DNA of 64,000 nt from the NCBI GenBank assembly GCA_030765055.1, contig CM060958.1, positions 106,304,090-106,368,089 on the forward strand, written 5' to 3'. Source of the stretch: Mantis religiosa (taxonomy: Eukaryota; Arthropoda; Insecta; Mantodea; Mantidae). Within the stretch, counting starts at the first letter, position 1, and each line of letters opens with the position of its first letter. This document shows positions 56,040-64,000 of this stretch, piece after piece. The notes under the pieces are model-generated. The model ran no database searches. It was not told the origin of the DNA and saw only the letters and a list, made by a program, of their open reading frames with translations. Made by a program: the position numbers and the translations under genes.

Positions 56040-56591
56040 TGTGACTTTGTGGGTTCGTGAAATGAAAAGTCCAATTACACCACTCAAAAATGTTCTTTAT
56101 TTCCACCGACTTACAGTTAAACTCTTGCCAATTACACAGAATTACGTGCTGCAACAATTACAATTCACCAGTTCGTCCGTTACAACTTCACTTGTACTCG
56201 CGATTACATAAACTCCGATACACATACACAGTTCGTACAGTCTTCCGTTGCACAACCCTTTCGTTCATTAACACGTCACTGACTAACACTGCCTTCTTAC
56301 ACCAAGAACTGTCCTCACTCACACACTAACCAACTGACTGACTGACCACCCTGTCTGTCTGTAACCCTCTTTATATAGGAATATCGCCGGTTTCTAGTGA
56401 CCAGGAGAATGTTCCAGATTCCGTAATTTCTGGAACCAGGTGGACAGAAACAGACGGCACACTGATGTTTTTCCTCCCAACCGCTGCCTGTCACCACTAC
56501 AAGACAAACGAGGGGGAGGTGTGGCTAACGCGGTCCTCCCCTGCCTTCCGTTCCCAGCTGGTTCACAGGGTGTTCCAGCGCTCGCGTTACA
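56040..56591 (-). mobile_element. Solo LTR (family L) inserted in an AT repeat
   Basis: Plus strand runs from TGTGACTTTGTGGGTTCGTG to GCGCTCGCGTTACA, 552 bp. (TA)n sequence lies on both sides, consistent with an ATAT target duplication. CTTTATATAGG on the plus strand is the complement of the family TATA box. Confidence 0.88.
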
Positions 56592-57666
56592 ATATATATA
56601 TATATAATGCGTTGGTAAATCATGTCTTCAAAACTAGGTTTTTTTAAACAGTTTCTGTATATATTAAAGTTGCCATCCTTTTGTGAAACCCTACTGCAAC
56701 AAAACTGTTTCCATTTGAAAGTAAGCACGGGTTCCTTTTTAGAGCGTAGAAGGAAGTAATGAAACAACGTCAGCATGCGGTACCTCAGTAACAACATATC
56801 CCGCCATTCATCTGTTCCCAATGCCAGTTAACAGATCTCATTAGCGTGGAAGTTTTGCTTCGTAATACACCGTGCCCTCAGGGTACACCAACTAGTCCTC
56901 CAACTCTTAACTTGGTTTATGCTCGCGCTTTTAGAAATGATGAAATCCCCCATCCTCACCAAAGTAACCTCAAGACGTTATAAATTTCTTTTTTAATTTA
57001 ACAAAATATCCGCTTACAGTTTCCAAATTAAAATTCTCATAGATACGAGGCAGATTTTATGGTAATGATAATCTGGTTTTAAATAAGGGAACATTATTAT
57101 ACAAATGCTTAATCATCATTTATTATCTTACACTAGTTTTTCTCCACGTAGTTATAACTCTTTTTGAAGCAATTCTAATGAGTAACCACAGCCTATTATG
57201 AAAGCAGTGTTTGCACTGCTTGTTTCATCGATGTTGAAGGCTTTTCTACCAAGGAATTCATTCATATTAAGAAATATATGAAGATAACATGGTGCCATTT
57301 CTGAGGTGTTATTTGGAGGGTGTTGGAATTGTTCCTTCCAAAAAATATAATCGGATTTTATGTGGCCTGTCATTGTTATTCATTATTATTTTCCTATAAA
57401 ACTCACACAGTGATGAATTTTTGATGGGTAAAAATTCCTTGTAGTTAAAATGACATTTGCTGATCTGACTTCACAGTACTTAGTTGTTCTGAACACCTCG
57501 AAACACTCAAACATTTGGTGAAAACAAAGTGACAATCGACTACGGCTACCTCTGGCTGCTTAATTTATGGAGAAAGTGATCATGCATGCTCAAAATAACT
57601 CTAGCATCAAAATATATAAACGGTACGCAATTTAAAAACACCCCTCTTTAGTATACATCATATCAG
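56592..57666. other. No gene or repeat recognised
   Basis: Frames of up to 98 codons without motif; AT-rich. Confidence 0.5.
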
Positions 57667-57668
57667 TA

Positions 57669-58944
57669 AGAGAGTGGTCTGAAAACCTTCCGACCTCTAC
57701 ACGAAGGTGGCAGCACTCGTAAATGAAAGCTAGTGAATTTCGCTATCCATCTGTTGACAGTTACTCAACAACGTTTCAGCCATTTTGGATGCCCGGGTTT
57801 TATGTAACAGTCGTTTGAGGATTTGATGTGAGTATTTGTGTGAAAATGGGCAAAATCGAGTATCGAGCTGTCATTAAATATTCGTTTTTGAAAGGTAATA
57901 CGCCTACGCAAATGAGAAATGTGTTGGATTGTGTGTATTGGGACTCTGCACCATTGTTTACCACAATGAAAATTTTTACAGCTGAATTTAAACGTGGCTG
58001 TAAGAGCTTGGAGACGATGAACGTTCGGCGCGTCCAAAAACTGCAGCAACCGACGAAAACATCGCCAAAGTTCATCAAATGGTGCTAGACCATCGCTGAA
58101 TTAAAGTGAGAGAGATAGCAGACACTATGTACATGTCAAAAGAACGTGTTTTCACCTATTAAATCAACATTTAGACATGCGAAAGCGTTGGGTCCCGCGT
58201 TTGCTTAAACCAAAAAAATGTTCGAATGATTATTTTAAATGCTCTATTGGAGCAGTTTAGGCACAATAAATCCGAATTTAGGCACCGATTAATTACTGTA
58301 GATGAAACTTGGATACTCCATTATACGCCCGAAACAAAAATACAGTCCAAACAGTGGACTACAAAGGGAGAACCGGCTCCAAATTAAAGCAAAAACCAAC
58401 TATTTTTTGGCTGGGGAAGCGATGGCGACTGTATTTTGATAGTCATAGAGTTATTTTAATCGATTTTATTCAAAAATGAAAGGTCATTAGAGGAGCATAC
58501 TATGTGTCATTACTTGACAACTGAAAGCGGAACTTGCGGAAAAACGGCCACATTTGCTGAAAAAGAAAATCAACTTTCACCACGACAATGCACCGTCTCA
58601 CACCTCAGCGGTTGCAATGGCGAAAATCCACGAATAACGGTTTGAACTGCTTGACCATCCGCCTTACTCACCAGATCTAGCCCCATGTGACTTATTTTTG
58701 TTCCCTTATCTGAAAATTTCACTTGGACGACAGGGATTTTCCTCAAATGAAGTGACAATCATCTTCGTAAACAATTATTTTGCAGAGAAAAACGCCGAGT
58801 ATTATTTGGACGGGTTACAAAGATGGAAGCATCGCTGGGAGAAATGTGTAGTTACAAGGAGACTATGTTGAAAAAGAAAAAGAAAAAAAAATCTGAAAAA
58901 GGTCTTGTATCTATATTAGGTCGGAAACTTTCAGACCACCTATG
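57669..58944 (+). mobile_element. Mariner family M2, full length
   Basis: TA at 57667-57668 and 58945-58946. Ends read AGAGAGTGGTCTGAAAACC and complement CATAGGTGGTCTGAAAGTTT. Its length of 1276 bp is complete. The transposase (about 57845-58870) contains KIEYRAVIKYSFLKGN, NVLDCVYWDSAPLFTTM, VDETWILHYTPETK (first Asp), HHDNAPSHTSAVAMAKIHE (second Asp) and HPPYSPDLAPCDLFLFPYLK (third Asp position preserved), but is spread over all three frames by small indels. Confidence 0.93.
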
Positions 58945-59106
58945 TATATGAGGTATACACAAATTTAAATGCCCTATGGTAGTATGAACTGACGTTACAG
59001 CCGCTTTGACTTCATTTTGAACCTGACGATGTATTTCTCCATCAATTGTTCAAACATGAATATCTATTGTTTAATGTGAAAATAAACTTTTAAACAATGA
59101 TACTGT

Positions 59107-59270
59107 TCAAGTGGTTCCGGTCAGGATGAGTTATATAGATAAGTTTCTTTTCTAAGGTTTTTCCTTATCTTGAAATATGAATATCCAGCACCTCTAAGCT
59201 CTACAGGTCCTAGGCTCATTTGAGCATCATTCATTCATTCAATTGACAATATTGGAGGATGCAAATTAAA
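59107..59270 (+). repeat. SINE-A copy, 5'-truncated
   Basis: Starts inside the B box (GTTCAAGTGGTTCCGGTCAG) and continues GATGAGTTATATAGATAAG to ATTGGAGGATGCAAATTAAAG. The head is missing and the body has diverged. Confidence 0.8.
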
Positions 59271-60069
59271 GAAAGAAAAGGTTCTCTATTTTACATAGTG
59301 ATATCGCGACGGATTTGTTAGGAGATGCCTTGTGGCTCTATGTGGAAAGGATACTTAGCGTTGTAGATTTCAAATATCACTGTAAATATTTTAGTTTTTA
59401 CATTAAAAAGAATATAAAAGAAATATATGAGTATACCTTTTATATGTCATTATTTATGCCACATTGCATTTTAAGGGCTGCTGAATTTCGTTCACGATAA
59501 ACTGTGTATCTTGTGTGGAAATAGCATGGCTTAAGATTCATTTGTTTGTTACGAATATCTGTAACCAAGTGAGGAAGACTTGATAACCTATAGCAATAAT
59601 TTGTGATGTGTGAAATTCCAAAAAATAAATGTTTCACTTTTAAAATACATTAAAATATTTGTTCAGTGTCCAACCATCCTACCCTATCTATTAATACCTT
59701 CTATTTAAAGATTAGAAAGGAAAGTTGCAGATGGTCAGGTAACTAAGAAAGTTAATGGCTACTTCCGCTACGTAGCAGATGATAGTGGTTATACTTGTAT
59801 ATCACAGCTGTTCTTTCAGTAATCAATTAGCCCCTTTGGGGAGCAGCTGTAGACGTTTGTGTCCAGCTGTACCTTTATTTTAAATTTCTTCGGCGTGTTA
59901 ACAGACAGTCTGAGGAGACCAACCTCTAACTTTATTAAATCCCAGCATTTCACTTAAAACCTTTAACTTTTCCAAGTATATAATAACTCTATAAATATGT
60001 GTGGTTAAAAAGTTTCCATATAGTTACATCGTTCATGGATTGTGCAGCTTAAAATACACTTTTAAGCTA
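59271..60069. other. No gene or repeat recognised
   Basis: Short frames only. Confidence 0.5.
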
Positions 60070-61229
60070 CGAGCATGGTCTGAAAAGTATCCTATTTTTC
60101 AACAGTCTCCTTGTAGCTCTACACTTTTCTCCCAGCGATGCTCCCACCTCTCTATCCCGTACAAATAGTACTCGGCGTTTATCTCTAAAAAATAATTGTT
60201 CACGAAGAGCAATGCCTCTTAATTTGACGAAAATCTCTGTCCTCCGAGCGAAAGTTTCAGATGAGGGAACATAAAGAAGCCACTGGGGAGCTAGATCTGG
60301 TGAGTAAAGGTGGATGATAAGGCAGTTCAAACCGTAACTCGCGGATTTTAGCCATTGCAACCGCTGAGATGTGGGACGGTGAGGTGTTTTGGTGAAACAG
60401 GATTTTCTTTTTCTGCAAATGTGGCCGTTTTTTCCGCAAATTCTGCCTTCAGCTTGTCAGGTAATGAGACGTAGCATGCTCCTGTAATGGTTTCTCCTTT
60501 TCGAAGATAATCGATTAAAATAACTTTATGACTACCCCAAAAAACAGTCACCATCACTTTCCCAGCCAAAAGAAAAAAAAGACAGTTCTTGCTTTTCTTG
60601 GAGGTGGTTCTCCCTTTGCAGTCCACTGTTTGGACTGTACTTTTGTTTCGGGCGTATAATGGTGTAACCAAGTTCCATCTACAGTAAATGATTGGCACCA
60701 AAACTCGGATTTATTTCACCTAAACTTCGCCAACAGAGCGTTGGAAATGTTCATTCGAACACGTTTTTGGTACAACGTGAGGAAACGGGGCACCCAACGC
60801 TCGGACAGCTTTCACATGACTAAATGTTGATTTAATATGTGACAAACACGTGATTTTGACATATTCATAGCCTCTGCTATCTCTCTTACATTAATTCGGC
60901 GGTCGTCTAGAACCATTTGATGAACTTTGGTGATGTTTTAGTCGGTAGTTCGTCCCGAACGTTCATGGTCTCCCTAGCTCTTACGCCACGTTTAAATTCA
61001 GCTGCCCAAAATTTCACTGTAGCGAATGATGGTGCAGAGTCCCCATACACAGAATGCGACTCATCTTTGATTTGCGTAGGCGTATTGCATTTCAAAAACA
61101 AATATTTAATGACAGCTCGATACTCGATTTTGTCCATTTTCATAAAAAAAACACCCACATCAACTCACTCAAACGACTGTTACATAACAACTGAACGTCC
61201 AAACGGGTTGAAACTTTGGTGAGTAACTA
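60070..61229 (-). mobile_element. Mariner family M2, minus strand, 5'-truncated
   Basis: The plus strand starts CGAGCATGGTCTGAAAAG after TA at 60068-60069, the element's right end. The minus-strand transposase includes MKMDKIEYRAVIKYLFLKCN, SVYGDSAPSFATVKFWAAEF, a DDRRINVREIAEAMNMSKS stretch, LLDKLKAEFAEK and FHQNTSPSHLS-type second Asp region (Asp lost). The outer 90 bp beyond the transposase start, including the left terminal repeat, is missing at 61229. Confidence 0.9.
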
Positions 61230-62654
61230 CCTTCGTAGATTGCGAATGGAATTTTCAAACTTGGGGTGAGCCTGTTGGTGCAACTATTTGTCTCCAATCA
61301 ATAACTAAATAGCACGTTTTAGTTACTATTTTTGGGGGAATTTACTTGAATTTTCGTTCTAACTTAAAAACTACTTGTAAGGAGTACTTTAAATGCTGTG
61401 AAACAAAAGAAAACGTTTTAAAATTTACTGATATAAACTGTTATTAAATAGTACACAGTGTATTTAAAATACATAATTTAAAATCTGTAAAATATGTACA
61501 ACTAAGAAGTATCCGCAAATTTGTAGAAAAAATGCAAGAAATGTCGGGAAAAATCTCAAATCTTCTACCACGCCTTCCACTGAGAATTATTTAAATGGGC
61601 CTATAATCGTTCCATTCCCTCTGATAGCAAAAATATCTACCGAAAACTTTCCAACAAAATCGCACGTAATAAAATTTCAAAAGGACTGAAATGTAGTTTA
61701 TCATTTTGGGCCATTTTAGATTAATAAGTCATATTAACTTAATAAAAATATAAGATAAAAATAGATGTAGGTTTTGTTCCTTGGAAGAACTGAACAGAAT
61801 ATTTTGGTTATGGGTGCATCAATGATGGGTTCTGAAGGAGGTGCAAAATTGCTTCTTTATGAAAGAGTATCGTTGGTTTAAAGTCTCTCTTCACTTTAGC
61901 CCATAGATATACATGTTTGAACCTAGATGCATAAATGTCCTGTATTATACAAAATTGAGTAGTATATGCTCTAATTGCCGAATTTGTACACTATACTGTG
62001 ATACCACTACGGTGAGTGTAGCATTGGAGGACGCTTTAAAACGCAAGAGAAAGTCTAAAATTCTTACTTACGAATTTCTCTAATGCCCTTAACGCACGTG
62101 TACTATAGAGTGTAATTTCGGTGATAGTGAATAATAAAAATTTGATGTGTTATACGCATATGTATTTATCTATTCTTGTACAAGCAATTTTAAGGGGAGT
62201 CATAAAGGCCTTATATGACATATTTTGACTTTTTCAGTTTTTTGCATATTATGAAAATATAATTCATCCTGATTAATTTGACATATGCTTTATTACAATT
62301 GACCAATATTTATTGTTTTAAATTAATTTATATGAATATAACTTTAATCCTTTAATTTTTTAAATCCTGGCAACGGTTTACAGAACAGCGTATAACTCAG
62401 GAACTATTTGGTCTAGAATTTTTTGGTTTGTCTTGTATTTTAGGGGAAATTCTGATTCATGTGTTGGCTAATCTGGAATTCAATATACCATCAGAGTTAT
62501 GTTTATAGAGTTTGTTTAATTGTATAAACAAGTGGTAATATCTTGGATACTTTTATATGTTCATATTGTGCTCAGCCTTTTACTGTTGTTTTCACATAAC
62601 AGAACGTAGAGGCTTGTTTAAAATAAAAAAATAAAAAAGGCAATCAACATTATA
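61230..62654. other. No gene or repeat recognised
   Basis: Strongly AT-rich with no frame of interest. The right part may be the 5' flank of the Mutator-like remnant. Confidence 0.45.
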
Positions 62655-63225
62655 GAACATATCCTGTGGTAGAAAAAGTTGTAACTGCACAACAATGTGA
62701 AAATTTAGTGTTGAACTTTCCTTTTGAGAATGTTGAGAGTCCACCCTGTGCTTCTAAAAGGAAACTACAACACACAGAAAAGAATTATAGCAACATTAAT
62801 GGAGATGTAAAAAATTAATTTTAATATGTTAAGTTTAGTTTTTAGTGTCTTTGTCAGTTGTAAATAAATAACCTAACAGTAAAGTGCACAAATTCTGAGA
62901 GCATGAAGAATTTTTATGCATCACAAAAAATGAAAAAATACATCTTTTTGAAAATAATTTGAGGTTATTTTATGGACTTAGATGTATTGGAAAGGGATTT
63001 TCAGCTGGAAAGGTACTTTGTGTTATGCTAAATCTCCCCAACCCACCAACTAACATTATTCGCTACACATCAGTAGTGGGAACAAGTGTGAAAAAGATAG
63101 CTCAAGACTCAATGAAGACTGGTATAAGCGAATCTATAGTAGAAAATGATGATAATACTGACTTAATACTGGATATTGGTAAAGAAGAGGCTTTCAGTCA
63201 CAAAATCCATGTGCATCTATATTAG
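62655..63225 (+). pseudogene. Mutator-like transposase-domain protein, internal fragment
   Basis: A frame of 88 codons reads RLFYGLRCIGKGFSAGKVLC, VMLNLPNPP and SVKKIAQDSMKTGISESIVE. This matches from memory the start of the Mutator-like transposase domain in arthropod proteins (RCIGKG..AG..FCAVMNLP). Upstream, VEKVVTAQQCENLVLNFPFE with basic residues around 62740-62800 would be the linker. The catalytic region downstream is degraded. A possible N-terminus of a relative lies at 9400. Confidence 0.6.
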
Positions 63226-64000
63226 TTTTACTTCAACATCAATTTTCTCAAAACTACATTTTTCAATATAAAAGCCCCATTTTCTCATAAATCATTAGTA
63301 ATATCTGCATAAAAATTTTATGACATAATCGAAATTTCATGGTGATGTTGTGGATCCTCAGAGAGTCAATTTCCTGAAATAACTTATTATTTTTTAAAAA
63401 TAAAAAGTTCAGTTTTTTAACGCAAAAAATAGAAGTGCAGTAAAAATTATAAAAGATGCACTGCTTTAGATTGTTATACAAATTAGGATCAATATATTTA
63501 GGAATGACGAATACATACACTGTAAAAGATTTAGATTTCTACACCCAATAGATCCTGAGAAAATTGGGCATAAACACTCCCATTTTAACATTAGTAATAT
63601 AGGGTATTACGACTCCGCTCAAACGCTTATCCCTCTATTTTCTTCAATATATCCGGATAAATATTACGTTATTGGCCTACTTTCCTTGTAGGTGCAAGGG
63701 GATATGGAAATACGGTAGACTGATTAGTAAGATATTTTAAAGCTGGTGGTTTTGAATTTTCTTCCTCTTTGCATGGGCAAAAGATAAAACATCAATGACT
63801 TCCCCTTTCAGAAGAGTATTAAGTATTGAAAAGTTCAAACAAATATTAGGAGTATGCCTGTAATAGCTCACTTCACAAAGTAGATATATCAGACACAATT
63901 GTTTCTCTTAACGTGATTAACATTGTGTAGTCAGATTTTGATTATGCACTGAGTTAGGCCTGGAGAATTTTCGTGTTATCTGGCAGCCTGGTGGGTTGAA
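63226..64000. other. No gene or repeat recognised
   Basis: AT-rich sequence to the window end, short frames only. Confidence 0.5.

Overview
This window looks like a stretch of a large, AT-rich insect genome made almost entirely of decayed transposable elements. There are no closely packed open frames, no ribosome-binding pattern and no intact gene. What is present are mariner and Tc1-like transposase remnants, solo LTRs, 5'-truncated LINEs, tRNA-derived SINEs and long microsatellites. From memory (not checkable here), the main SINE and the mariner set resemble cockroach or termite sequence. That attribution is an inference.

Layout. 0-9 kb: a solo LTR holding a complete 1.3-kb mariner, which itself holds a 1.2-kb TTAA-flanked element; then a Tc1/mariner-like element (5457-8332) broken by two tRNA-derived repeats and a LINE 3' end. 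9-20 kb: a Mutator-like remnant, a CpG-rich promoter/first-exon candidate (about 10.56-11.11 kb), SINEs, a mariner fragment, two LTRs abutting with a 4-bp junction, and several DDE transposase relics. 20-29 kb: two mariners, one carrying a SINE with a perfect 10-bp target-site duplication (TSD), and two palindromic elements with tRNA-like arms. 29-40 kb: SINEs, a perfect (TAA)n array of about 620 bp abutting another LTR, LINE fragments, a third palindromic element, and the best LINE (RT end plus RNase H, 38-40 kb). 40-50 kb: a repeat with terminal inverted repeats (TIRs), an internally deleted mariner, a LINE tail, a SINE with a (CA)n tail, a TIR-bounded element at 46.96-48.78 kb containing a GC-rich coiled-coil-coding block, and a divergent mariner. 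50-64 kb: inverted copies of a repeat with a hammerhead-like core around a CpG-rich promoter/exon candidate, a complete DUF4817-type element, two more LTRs, two mariners and a Mutator-like remnant.

Recurrent families, named here for reference. SINE-A: 11 copies. B: tRNA-like arms, usually as inverted pairs. SINE-C: 2 copies. SINE-D: 1 copy. LTR family L: 6 copies, 4-bp ATAT-like target duplications. Mariner family M2: 5 copies. G: a TIR repeat, 4 copies. J: hammerhead-like core, 3 copies. K: GC-rich repeat, 2 copies.

Nothing here works together as a pathway; the biology is transposon succession. The least explained items are the B palindromes, the coding-like block at 47.53-48.3 kb, the two CpG-rich exon candidates and the relic at 27.96-29.17 kb.
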